Source: Hamadaea flava
GTDB taxonomy: Bacteria; Actinomycetota; Actinomycetes; Mycobacteriales; Micromonosporaceae
Assembly (NCBI RefSeq): GCF_024172085.1
Contig: NZ_JAMZDZ010000001.1
Location: forward strand, 5,394,001-5,458,000
Direction of reading: 5' to 3'
DNA length: 64,000 bases
In this document: positions 16,790 through 31,127 of the stretch, piece by piece
How positions within the stretch are numbered: the stretch's first letter is position 1
Layout of the letters: each line of letters starts with the position of its first letter
The notes under the pieces: generated by a model
Told to the model about the DNA's origin: nothing
Databases searched by the model: none
Seen by the model: the letters and a program-made list of their open reading frames with translations, nothing else
Translations under genes and position numbers: made by a program

Positions 16790-18499
16790 TCACGCGGCGC
16801 CCTGCCCGGCGGCGGCGTCCAGCTCCGCCAGCTTCGTCTCGTCGATGCGCTCGAAGTGCTGGGTGTCCTCGACGAGAGCTGCGGACGGCGTCGGCCGGGG
16901 GGCCGGGGCGACCGCCGGCACCGAAGTGGGCACCTTGAGCCGGGGTACGACCACCGCTCCGAGCAGCACCGTCCCGACCCGCCGCAGCTGTTCGGCGGCG
17001 TCGAGGACCTGCGGGTAGCGCGTACGCCGGAGTTCGATCGCGACGATGGCCGCGTCGGCCACGCCGGCCAGGCTCTGCGCGTCCGCACTGGCCTCGGCCG
17101 ACGGGGCCTCGATGATCAGGTAATCGCACTGCGTACGCAGGTGGGCGACGATGTCCCGCAGTGCCTGCGACTGCAACAGCCCGGCCGCGCTGGCGGTCGC
17201 GCCGGTGGCGAGCACCCGCAGATGAGGCGTACGCGGAGCGCGCTGCAACGCGGTGGACAGCGCGACCCGGCCGCAGATGACGTCGGACAACCCCGGGGTC
17301 GGCTGCACCCCGACCAGGCCGGCCAGTGGCGCGACGCCGACGAGCAGGTCCGGCAGGTGCGCGCCGACGAGCACGACTTCGCTGCCCGTACGCGCGAGCG
17401 CGGTCGCGAGGTTGGCCGCGACGAGGGTGGCCGACGGTCCCCGGCTGGCCCCGGTCACCACGACCGCCCGGCCGAGCGCGGTTTCGGCAGCCGGCTGCGT
17501 TCCGGACGGCTCGCGTAGGCGCTCACCGGCGGGGACGACGGCCGAGATCGCCGCGACGACCTCGTTCCGCAGCCGGTTGAAGATCCGGCCGCCGCTGCCG
17601 TACGGGGGGAAGACGTCGTCCAGCCGCGGCTTGGCGCGCCCGGTCACCTCGGCGAGCACCGGCACGTCGGCGCGACGCCAGACGTCACCCGCCCGGCGTA
17701 CGCGCCGGTCGAGGCGATGCCGCAGGGCCGCGGCCAGCAACCCGAGCAACGCGCCGAGCACGGCGCCACCGGCCAGATTGATCTTCAGATCCGGCTTGCG
17801 CGGCCGGTTGGGCAGACCGGCGTCGCTGATGATCCGGCCCGCGCTCACCGCCGTCGTCGACAGCCCGTTGAGCTTGCCGTTCAGCTGGTTGATCTGGGCC
17901 TGGAGGGTGGCTCGCTGGCTGTCCAGGGTGGGCCGGTTCGGGGCGTCGCCGGACTGCTTGCCCAGCTTGACGATCACCTGGCCGAGCTGCGTCGACAGCT
18001 GCTTGAGCTTGGCGTTGAGCGCCTTGATCTGGCTGTCCAGGTCGTAGTGCGCGTTCGCGTCCCGGCTGCGCAGGTACGCCTCCGCGAACGCGTGCGAACC
18101 GGCCTGGGCCAGCTCCGGCGTACGCGCGGCGTACTTGATCTGCAGGACGGTGGTGTTCGGCGGAACCTCCACCGACACGCTGCGGGAGAGGTTCCGCGGG
18201 TCGACGTGCGTACGCAGCAGCTCGGCGGCGGTCGTGGCGACCTGGGTCGAGCGCACCAACTGCGCCTCGGTGTCGAGGTTGATCTCGCCCTTGGTCCGGC
18301 CACCGGCCGCGTTCGCGTCCCCACCCGACGGCTGGACCAGCACCGACGTGCTCGACACGTACTCGCGCGGCAGCGTACGGGTGACGGCGGCGGCGCCCGC
18401 CACCCCGACGGCGGTCAGGAGCAGGACGACCCACCAGTGCCGACGGACCAGCCCGAGGTAGTCGGAGAGGTCCATCGACCCGGGATGAGCGGCGTCCAT
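16790..18499 (-). CDS. Wzz/chain-length protein with degenerate BY-kinase domain
   Basis: About 569 residues from ATG 18499, which has GAAAGG at good spacing. Two membrane spans (about 20-40, HWWVVLLLTAVGVAGAAAV; about 235-252) bracket a periplasmic coiled-coil (SQIKALNAKLKQLSTQLGQV) as in Wzz/CapA proteins. The C-terminal part has the BY-kinase layout, but the Walker A position reads VTGASRGPSATLVAANLA, lacking the lysine and GK(S/T), and the later DYLIIEAPS replaces the usual Walker B aspartates. It is therefore probably a pseudokinase that controls chain length or recruits partners rather than phosphorylating tyrosine. No Tyr-rich tail. It is the first gene of the minus-strand polysaccharide operon. 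Confidence 0.85.
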   Translation of the reverse strand: MDAAHPGSMDLSDYLGLVRRHWWVVLLLTAVGVAGAAAVTRTLPREYVSSTSVLVQPSGGDANAAGGRTKGEINLDTEAQLVRSTQVATTAAELLRTHVDPRNLSRSVSVEVPPNTTVLQIKYAARTPELAQAGSHAFAEAYLRSRDANAHYDLDSQIKALNAKLKQLSTQLGQVIVKLGKQSGDAPNRPTLDSQRATLQAQINQLNGKLNGLSTTAVSAGRIISDAGLPNRPRKPDLKINLAGGAVLGALLGLLAAALRHRLDRRVRRAGDVWRRADVPVLAEVTGRAKPRLDDVFPPYGSGGRIFNRLRNEVVAAISAVVPAGERLREPSGTQPAAETALGRAVVVTGASRGPSATLVAANLATALARTGSEVVLVGAHLPDLLVGVAPLAGLVGVQPTPGLSDVICGRVALSTALQRAPRTPHLRVLATGATASAAGLLQSQALRDIVAHLRTQCDYLIIEAPSAEASADAQSLAGVADAAIVAIELRRTRYPQVLDAAEQLRRVGTVLLGAVVVPRLKVPTSVPAVAPAPRPTPSAALVEDTQHFERIDETKLAELDAAAGQGAA

Positions 18500-18756
18500 G
18501 GGCGGCCTTTCGCGTACGGGGTCGACGGGGTCGGGGAGAAGGAGGAGAGGCCCCTGAGAGGTAAACGGCACGGGCGGGCTGACGTAACTCCGGAAAACAG
18601 GCTGTATGTCCGGATTTGCTGGGCGTGTCGCTGCACGATTTCCGCGATGGGTCCACTTTTCTGGACGTTTACCCCTTTAAGCCACCACAGGTCGCGAATA
18701 GGATCAATAGCAGCAATCAGTGCGTTTCTCTCGACTGGCGGAGGGGAGGCACCGCG
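18500..18756. promoter_or_regulatory. Divergent control region, wzz-like / GH26-DNRLRE
   Basis: 257 bp between divergent starts and clearly AT-richer than its surroundings (about 18590-18725). GAATAGGAT near 18700 could be a -10 element for the plus-strand gene, whose ribosome site GGAGG is at 18745-18749. No clear operator palindrome was seen. It probably coordinates polymer export with the secreted glycosidase. Confidence 0.5.
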
Positions 18757-21000
18757 ATGGTCAGGTCCGGCCATGGCAGGCGGTCCGCGCGGGTGGCGCT
18801 GCTCGCCGCCGCCGCGGTGACAGCGGCGACGACGATCGGGCTGCTCGGCGGCCGGGTTTCGGACCGGCCCCGGATCGTGCCGGTCGCGGAGGACGTCGCG
18901 GTCCGGGACTTCGCGCCCGCCTCGCTCGACACCCCCGAATCGCCCGCACCGACCGCTGCGCCTGCCGAGAGCGTGGACCTCCTGGCGGCCGGCGGCTGGG
19001 CCGGCGGCGCAGCGGTCAGCTACCTCAAGTTCCGCGTCGACCTGCCGGCCGGCGCCCCGCCCGCGCACGCCGAACTCTGGCTCGCCCGGCACAGCGGCCG
19101 CCTGCCCGGAATCGTCGAACTCAGCGTCGTCCCGTGGGCGGACTGGCGGGCCGGCCAGGTCACTGCGGGGTCCGCGCCCCGGCTCGGCCAGGTGGTCGGC
19201 TCCGTGTTCCCCACGGGATTCGAGACTGCGGTCCACTTCGACGTCACGAGCGTCCTCCGCGACTCCGGCGAGTACGCGTTCGCGGTGACCGCGCCGACAA
19301 GCGACGCGATCGGCCTGTTCGACGCCCAGGAGAGCCGGGCTAAACGGCCGCCGACGCTGACCCTGCAATGGAACACGGGACCCCGTCCGTCGGCGAGCCC
19401 GCTCAACCGGCTGCCCGGCTCGATGATCGTCGCGCCGCCGAGCACCGCCCTGCGCTACCTGCAGCTCCCGGGCTGGCTGCCGGAGGAGGCCGCGCCCTAC
19501 TGGGCTCCGTCCACCGACGACGGTGCGTACGCCACCGCGAGTGCGACCGAAGAGCCGTCGCCGCCCCCGCCGCCCTTGCCGACCCCGGGCGACCCGGTGG
19601 CTACTCCAGCGCCGTCTCCCTCGGATTCGGCCGCACCTTCGTCGGAACCGACGCCGTCGGGGATGCCGTCGCCGTCTGTCCTGCCGTCGCCGACGGACTC
19701 GCCCGCGCCCTTGCCGTCCAACTCTCCGTCAGCGTCGGATCGGCCCAGCCCGTCGGGCTTGGCTAGCGTGTCGGTGTCGCCGAGCGCATCGGTGGCACCC
19801 AGTCCGTCGCGGTCGCCGAGTGCGTCGGTCTCACCGAATGCGTCGGGGTCCCCGGGCGCGCCGGTCTCACCGTCGGTCTCACCGAGCGCTTCGGGCTTGC
19901 CGAGCGCGTCCGCGTCGCCGAGCGCGTCCGCTTCGCAGGGGCCGTCGCCGAGCCCGAGCAGCAGCGGGCCGTCCGAACCCGACTGCCGCCTCGGCGACCG
20001 GGGCGTACCCGAGTGCGGGGTGCTCTGGGGCGTCGCGCCGGGGGCGCACACCTCGGTCAACCGGGCCAGCGCGTTGCGTACCTTCGAGAATCTGACCCAA
20101 CGGCCGCAGGCGGTCTATCACGCGTACCACCGTGGAGACCAGATGTTCCCCACCGCCGAGGAGATCGGCGTGGCCCGGGATCCGCGCAGCCCGCGGATGC
20201 TCATGCTGAACTGGAAGCCGCTGAATGCCACCTGGCGGGAGATCGCGAACGGCGACCCCTGGTCCGACGACTATCTGGACCGGCTCGCCGCGCACATCAA
20301 GGCGACCTTTCCCGAGCAGTTCTTCTTCACGATGCACCACGAACCCGAGGACGACGTACGCGCGAATCCGCTGCTCGGGATGACCGCGCGGGACTACGCC
20401 GCCGCGTTCCGGTACGTGGTGCAGCGGCTGCGGGCCGACGGCGTCACGAACCTGATCTCGGTGGTCTGCTTCATGGCGTACATCCCGTGGAACACCAAGT
20501 CGTGGTTCCCCGATCTCTACCCGGGTGACGACGTCGTCGACTGGGTCGCCTGGGACGCGTACGCCTACAGCGATCCCGGTTACGGCTACGGCGACTTCGC
20601 CGAGATGATGAACCGGCGGTCGAGCGGCCATCCGGACTGGCCCGGCTTCTACACCTGGGCCGCGAAGCGGTTCCCGAAGAAGCCGCTGATGGTCGCCGAA
20701 TGGGGGCTCTGGTACTCCGCGTTCAACCGTGGTCACCAGGCCGACTTCTTCCGCAGCGTCGGGCGGCAGATCGACCTGTTCCCCCGGGTCAAGGCGCTGA
20801 TCTACTTCGAGACGCCGAGCAACCAGGCCGGCCGGGACTCCCGGGTGCATGCCACCGCCGACGGGCTGGCCGCGTACCGGGATCTGGGGAAGCTGCCGGT
20901 GTTCCGGGTCGAGCCGCCGCCAGAAGTGCGGTCGGCGGACCAGCGGCCCAAGGCGCCGAGCCCACCCAGCCCGACCGCGGTCAAGCCTCCGGGAGGCTGA
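18757..21000 (+). CDS. Secreted GH26-like glycoside hydrolase with DNRLRE domain and Pro/Ser linker
   Basis: 747 residues. ATG 18757 follows GGAGG by 7 bases and starts an Arg-rich signal peptide (SGHGRRSARVALLAAAAVTAATTIGLL). Residues ~70-215 resemble a DNRLRE carbohydrate-binding domain (YLKFRVDLP.AHAELWL). Residues ~265-405 are a Pro/Ser/Ala-rich linker with SPSASVSP-type repeats. The C-terminal ~330 residues are a GH26-like barrel: FFTMHHEPED (acid/base Glu), YPGDDVVDWVAWDAYAY and KKPLMVAEWGL (nucleophile Glu). It is divergent from the Wzz-like gene. The last 20 bp overlap the end of the convergent APS kinase gene. Probably degrades or remodels the exported polymer; the substrate is not proven. 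Confidence 0.83.
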   Translation: MVRSGHGRRSARVALLAAAAVTAATTIGLLGGRVSDRPRIVPVAEDVAVRDFAPASLDTPESPAPTAAPAESVDLLAAGGWAGGAAVSYLKFRVDLPAGAPPAHAELWLARHSGRLPGIVELSVVPWADWRAGQVTAGSAPRLGQVVGSVFPTGFETAVHFDVTSVLRDSGEYAFAVTAPTSDAIGLFDAQESRAKRPPTLTLQWNTGPRPSASPLNRLPGSMIVAPPSTALRYLQLPGWLPEEAAPYWAPSTDDGAYATASATEEPSPPPPPLPTPGDPVATPAPSPSDSAAPSSEPTPSGMPSPSVLPSPTDSPAPLPSNSPSASDRPSPSGLASVSVSPSASVAPSPSRSPSASVSPNASGSPGAPVSPSVSPSASGLPSASASPSASASQGPSPSPSSSGPSEPDCRLGDRGVPECGVLWGVAPGAHTSVNRASALRTFENLTQRPQAVYHAYHRGDQMFPTAEEIGVARDPRSPRMLMLNWKPLNATWREIANGDPWSDDYLDRLAAHIKATFPEQFFFTMHHEPEDDVRANPLLGMTARDYAAAFRYVVQRLRADGVTNLISVVCFMAYIPWNTKSWFPDLYPGDDVVDWVAWDAYAYSDPGYGYGDFAEMMNRRSSGHPDWPGFYTWAAKRFPKKPLMVAEWGLWYSAFNRGHQADFFRSVGRQIDLFPRVKALIYFETPSNQAGRDSRVHATADGLAAYRDLGKLPVFRVEPPPEVRSADQRPKAPSPPSPTAVKPPGG

Positions 21001-22519
21001 TCCAGCTGCCGTTGACGAGGTAGTCGAGGACCTCGTCGACGGCGTCCTCGACCGAACCCTGGCTCGTGTCGATGGTCAGCTCCGCGTCGGTGGGCGCCTC
21101 GTAGGGGTCGTCGATGCCGGTCATCCCGCGGATCAAGCCCGCCCGCGCCTTGGCGTACAGGCCTTTGCGGTCGCGCTTCTCGCAGACTTCCAGCGGCGTG
21201 GCGACGTGGACGAGGATGAAGTCCGCTCCGGCGGTGCGGGCCATCGCACGGGCTACCGCGCGGGCTGCCGCGTACGGCGCGATCGGGCAGGCGATGGCCA
21301 CGCCGCCGTGCCGGGCCACTTCGGCGGCGACGAACCCGATCCGCCGGATGTTCAGGTCCCGGTCCTCTTTGCCGAAGCCCAGGCCCTTGCTCAGCTCCCG
21401 GCGGACGACGTCGCCGTCGAGCATCGTGATGCTGCGTTCGCCCTCCTCCCGCAGCACCTCGGCCACCCCATGTGCCACCGTGGACTTGCCGGAGCCGGAC
21501 AGGCCGGTGAAGAACAGGACGAGACCACGTTGGCGCCGCGGCGGCCGGGCCTTGGCCAGCTCGCGGGCGACGCCCGGCGGCGTGTGCCACTCCGGCAGCG
21601 TCTCGCCGTCGTCGAGCAGTTGCGCGATCTCGTCCGGAGTCAGCGGCAGCCGCGCGAACCGCGGGTTCACGTCGTTGGCGTCGCGCCACTGACCGTCCCG
21701 CGTGTCGTACGCGAGCGCGCGGGGGACCAGTACGCGAGGACCCCGGCCGGCGATGGTCTCGGCAGTGGACAGCAGATGCGTGACCCCGTACGCCTCGGCG
21801 ACCCGAGCCCGCAGCGCGCCGTCGGCGAACTGGTCCTCCCGCCGATGCAGCGGGATCGCCACCACCAACGGGTCCGGCAGGCGCTCGGCCGCAGCGAGTA
21901 CGCAGCGCAGCAGGGCGTGCTGCTCCAACCCGTCCGGCCCCGGCTCGGCCACCGGCACCAGCAGCACGATCTGCGCGCTGAGCTGTCGTGCGGTGTGCAG
22001 CAGCTGGGCCAGTTGGGGCCGGTGCAACGGGCGGTCGGCGTAGAAGCCGAGGACGCGGCTGGCTCCCGCTCGATCCGGCGCCTCGGTCTGGCCGGCGTGG
22101 AGATGATGGCGAGCCTCGGCGGCGGACAGCCGATAGCGGTGGAAGGGCAGCCCGCCGTCGCCGTACGCGCGTACCGCCCCGGAGAGGTAGCTGTGCCCCG
22201 GTTTCCGGGCGGGCCAGCGCTCGGCGATGTGCAACGCGCCGACCGGTGCGCCCTCGGGGTCGGTCAGCACGACCGCCTTCGCCTCGGGGCGTACCGCCAC
22301 GTCCGGGATGAGCAGCGTGATCAGCGGCCACACCCCGTCGTTGGGCAGCCGCCCGTGCTGCTCCACCGCGGCGCAGTCGGCCCGGCTCATGAACCCGTCC
22401 AGCGGTGCGTACGCCCCGGCGAGCAGCATCTGGAGGTCGGCCAGCTCGACCGGTTCGGGCGTGTGGGCGGGCGCGCTGGCCAGATCCTCGTCGGTGAGGG
22501 CCCACTCGAACCGGTCCAC
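20981..22519 (-). CDS. APS kinase fused to a degenerate ATP-sulfurylase-like domain
   Basis: 512 residues from GTG 22519 with GGAGG upstream. The C-terminal ~180 residues are a convincing adenylylsulfate kinase: FFTGLSGSGKSTVAHGV (P-loop near 340), MLDGDVVRREL, FGKEDRDLNIRRIGFVA, DFILVHVATPLEVCEKRDRKGLY. It makes PAPS, the donor for both sulfotransferases. The N-terminal ~330 residues follow the ATP sulfurylase plan (PUA-like part, then a catalytic-like part), but QTRNPxHRxH has become YADRPLHRPQ and GRDHAG has become STAETIAG. Sulfurylase activity is therefore unlikely and APS must come from elsewhere. The gene lies alone on its strand between the GH26 gene and ppc. Confidence 0.87.
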   Translation of the reverse strand: MDRFEWALTDEDLASAPAHTPEPVELADLQMLLAGAYAPLDGFMSRADCAAVEQHGRLPNDGVWPLITLLIPDVAVRPEAKAVVLTDPEGAPVGALHIAERWPARKPGHSYLSGAVRAYGDGGLPFHRYRLSAAEARHHLHAGQTEAPDRAGASRVLGFYADRPLHRPQLAQLLHTARQLSAQIVLLVPVAEPGPDGLEQHALLRCVLAAAERLPDPLVVAIPLHRREDQFADGALRARVAEAYGVTHLLSTAETIAGRGPRVLVPRALAYDTRDGQWRDANDVNPRFARLPLTPDEIAQLLDDGETLPEWHTPPGVARELAKARPPRRQRGLVLFFTGLSGSGKSTVAHGVAEVLREEGERSITMLDGDVVRRELSKGLGFGKEDRDLNIRRIGFVAAEVARHGGVAIACPIAPYAAARAVARAMARTAGADFILVHVATPLEVCEKRDRKGLYAKARAGLIRGMTGIDDPYEAPTDAELTIDTSQGSVEDAVDEVLDYLVNGSWISLPEA

Positions 22520-22626
22520 GTCGCCTCCTGTTCGTGCTGACTGCACTTTGGCGTCTCGGGCGAGGCATCCCCTGGCTCGCGTCGAGATGACTAGTGTGCC
22601 AGCTCGACCGTGGCACTGCGATCGGG

Positions 22627-25416
<2,790 letters not shown>

Positions 25417-25584
25417 CGCGGTTCCTTCCAGGGTGCTGCCGCGCTGGCGCGAGGAGATCGCTTGCCGTCCCCGCAGCGCGCGCCTGAGAAACGGACGCCG
25501 CTGTCCTGGCCCGCATGTTACCTGCCCGAGATGTGTCCGGGCGCTGTGACGCCGCTCTCGGGCCCGCCTGTCGGCCGGTGAATG

Positions 25585-25631
25585 TAGGCTGGTGACCGAG
25601 CGTCCACCCCCCACCCGATTCGGGCGGGGGG
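25585..25631 (+). promoter_or_regulatory. Probable mfd promoter -10 box and leader hairpin
   Basis: A TAGGCT box at 25585-25590 is a plausible -10 for mfd. About 17 bases later CCCCCCACCCG pairs with CGGGCGGGGGG (25607-25631) around an ATT loop, a stable leader hairpin that could attenuate or stabilise the mRNA. Attenuation is inference. Confidence 0.45.
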
Positions 25632-25691
25632 CTAGTCGGCGTGGCCGAAACACGGTGCCCGACCTGGGGCCGAAATCTAGGGGGAAATGTC

Positions 25692-29270
<3,579 letters not shown>

Positions 29271-29283
29271 CCCCTGCGAGCCT

Positions 29284-29335
29284 TGATCAGGGTCATTTCC
29301 ATGTCGCTATGGCACCGCGGAAATGACCCTGATCA
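29284..29335. repeat. Palindrome with GATCAGGG ends between mfd and mazG
   Basis: The 17-bp arms TGATCAGGGTCATTTCC (29284-29300) and its exact inverse (29319-29335) enclose an 18-nt loop. It begins 13 bp after the mfd stop, and its right end contains the mazG stop codon. A bidirectional terminator is likely. Confidence 0.87.
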
Positions 29336-30277
29336 TGAAGTCAGCTGTCGGAGTGCCTCGCGAAGAGCGTCGACGGCGTCCTCGTCCCGCGACGACTGCG
29401 CCAGCGTCGCCAGCGCGCTCGCCAGCGACGTCGTCGCCCGGGGCGGATGCGCGGCCCGTTCGGCCGCCTTGACGGCGTTCCAGTTGGCGACGATCTCCTC
29501 GAGGTCGTCGGTCTCTCGGCCCGGCTCGAAGACGTGCGGGTTCCGGCGGATCATCTTCTCGACGAACTCGCCGGCCACGTCGTCGATGGTCCAACGCTCT
29601 TCGTCGGGGAGTTCCTCGGCCATCCGGGCGTGCAGCAGGACCTGCAGCAGGACGTCGCCGATCTCCCCGCGCAGCGCGTCGAGGTCGTCGGCCCGGATCG
29701 CGTCGTACGCCTCGTACGCCTCCTCCAGCAGGTAGCGGGCGAGGGTCTGATGGGTCTGCGAGCGTTTCCACGCGTCGTCGGCGTGCAGACGGTCCATGAC
29801 GGCGACCGCGTCGAGGAGCCGGGCGCCGGGCGGATCCCAGGAGCCGTAGAGCAGCTCCATCTCGGCGAGTTCCGGATTGCTCGCCAGCTTGAGGCCGAGC
29901 TCCCGGGCCAGTCGCTGGTCGCCGTCGGGCCCGGCCAGCCAGACAACCGTGCCGCCGCCTTCCACGGAGGTGCCGCCGTCTTCCACGGAGGTGCCGCCGT
30001 CTTCCACGGAGGTGCCGCCGCCTTGCACGGAGGTGCCGCCGTCTTCCACGGAGGTGCCGCCGTCTTCCACGGAGGTGCCGGCGGCGGCCAGGAGCGCCGC
30101 GGCGGTCGGCGACGGCAGGATCGTGACGTCAGCCCCGTTCGCGCGCAGCGCGGTGGTCTGCGCGTTCTCGGCTCCGGCCAGCACCGGGTACGCGCGTACC
30201 AGGTCCCACGCCTGTGCGGTGAGCAGTCCAGCCGGCAGCCGAGGGGAGGTGACGAGCAGGACGATTCGCGCCGTCAT
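29333..30277 (-). CDS. mazG: MazG-family nucleoside triphosphate pyrophosphohydrolase
   Basis: 314 residues. Hydrolyses NTPs/dNTPs to monophosphates, a house-cleaning activity. The MazG core lies in the C-terminal half: LLYGSWDPPGARLLDAVAVMDRLH, EEAYEAYDAI and EIGDVLLQVLLHARMAEE give the EExxE..ExxD metal-binding pattern. The N-terminal ~65 residues are the variable actinobacterial extension, followed by six heptapeptides of TSVEDGG type (about 68-109) that are absent from typical MazG. The ATG shares one base with the upstream lipoprotein stop (TGATG), so the two are coupled. The repeat is a local expansion in a linker and probably harmless. Confidence 0.9.
   Translation of the reverse strand: MTARIVLLVTSPRLPAGLLTAQAWDLVRAYPVLAGAENAQTTALRANGADVTILPSPTAAALLAAAGTSVEDGGTSVEDGGTSVQGGGTSVEDGGTSVEDGGTSVEGGGTVVWLAGPDGDQRLARELGLKLASNPELAEMELLYGSWDPPGARLLDAVAVMDRLHADDAWKRSQTHQTLARYLLEEAYEAYDAIRADDLDALRGEIGDVLLQVLLHARMAEELPDEERWTIDDVAGEFVEKMIRRNPHVFEPGRETDDLEEIVANWNAVKAAERAAHPPRATTSLASALATLAQSSRDEDAVDALREALRQLTS
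29951..30076. repeat. Six 21-bp in-frame tandem repeats in mazG
   Basis: Six units approximating GTGCCGCCGTCTTCCACGGA plus one base (plus strand) encode TSVEDGG four times, then TSVQGGG and TSVEGGG. The third and last units differ by one or two bases. Copy-number variation between strains is likely. Confidence 0.93.
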
Positions 30278-30975
30278 CAGCTCTGGACGGCGCCGGTTCC
30301 ACCAGCGGCGGTCTCGGACGGGGCCGGCGTGGGCGCGTCGACGACGCTGTCGTTGGCGGAGTCGCCGAGCTGCAGGACGACCGGCACGTTGCCGGGCGCG
30401 CCGACCGAGATGCTCAGCGCCCGGTAGCGGGGGCTGACGGAGATGTCCTGGTTGGCGGTGGCGTCGGCCCACATCCGGCGCAGCGCCAGCGTCTGCACGA
30501 CCTCCTGGCTGCCGCTGAGCTCCGGCTTGACCTGCTCGAAGGTCACGTTCGGCTGGATCGCGCCGTACTTGATCGCGTCGTCGTAGAACCAGCGGAGGTC
30601 CTCGTCGGTCACCTTGACCCCGGCGTCGGGCGCGCCGTAGATGCAGCTGTGCATCTCCAGCCGCAGCCGGCCGATCTCGGTGGACTGGTCGAGCCCTTCG
30701 GTCGACAGCGCCTGAGCGCCCTGCTGCGTGTTCGGCGAGAAGCCGGCGTCGGCGGCGAACTGCTTGCAGGCGTTGGCGAGCACGAAGCTCAGCACGACGC
30801 CTTCTCGCGTGATCCGGCCCCCGGTGCTGTCGACCATGTCGGTCACCTGAGCCTCGGTGAGCCGGCTGTCGCCGACGTACGCCGCGGCGCTCGGCGCCGA
30901 TCGGCAGCCGGCCAGGGCGAGCGCGGCCAGGGCGCCGGCCACGGCGGCAGTGGTCAGTCGGCGGTGTGTACGCAC
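30277..30975 (-). CDS. SurA-N-terminal-like lipoprotein
   Basis: 232 residues. A signal peptide ends in the lipobox LALAGC (Cys24), so the mature protein is anchored outside the membrane. The region after it (AAYVGDSRLTEAQVTDMVDST, ANACKQFAADAGF, VTDEDLRWFYDD) resembles the helical N-terminal half of SurA/PrsA-type folding factors, without a complete prolyl-isomerase domain. The C-terminus is Pro/Thr/Ser-rich. It is coupled to mazG and stands where mycobacteria have the lipoprotein lpqU. A folding or secretion role is inferred from the fold only. Confidence 0.7.
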   Translation of the reverse strand: MRTHRRLTTAAVAGALAALALAGCRSAPSAAAYVGDSRLTEAQVTDMVDSTGGRITREGVVLSFVLANACKQFAADAGFSPNTQQGAQALSTEGLDQSTEIGRLRLEMHSCIYGAPDAGVKVTDEDLRWFYDDAIKYGAIQPNVTFEQVKPELSGSQEVVQTLALRRMWADATANQDISVSPRYRALSISVGAPGNVPVVLQLGDSANDSVVDAPTPAPSETAAGGTGAVQS

Positions 30976-31127
30976 GGCGGCCTCCAGAAATCGACAGTCC
31001 GGCAGGCAGCTTACTCATGGTCGGGATCTCAGGGAGAGTTCGGGGACGCGGTGGATACCCAAGCGGCGTGTCGCACGGCAGAATTCCCTGAACGTTCGTG
31101 CCCCTTCTATCGAGACGAGTTGACCCA

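Noticed and set aside
5656-22519. Secondary-metabolite (antibiotic) cluster
   Set aside because: No PKS, NRPS, terpene or RiPP core genes are present. The enzyme set is that of Wzx/Wzy-type polymer assembly.
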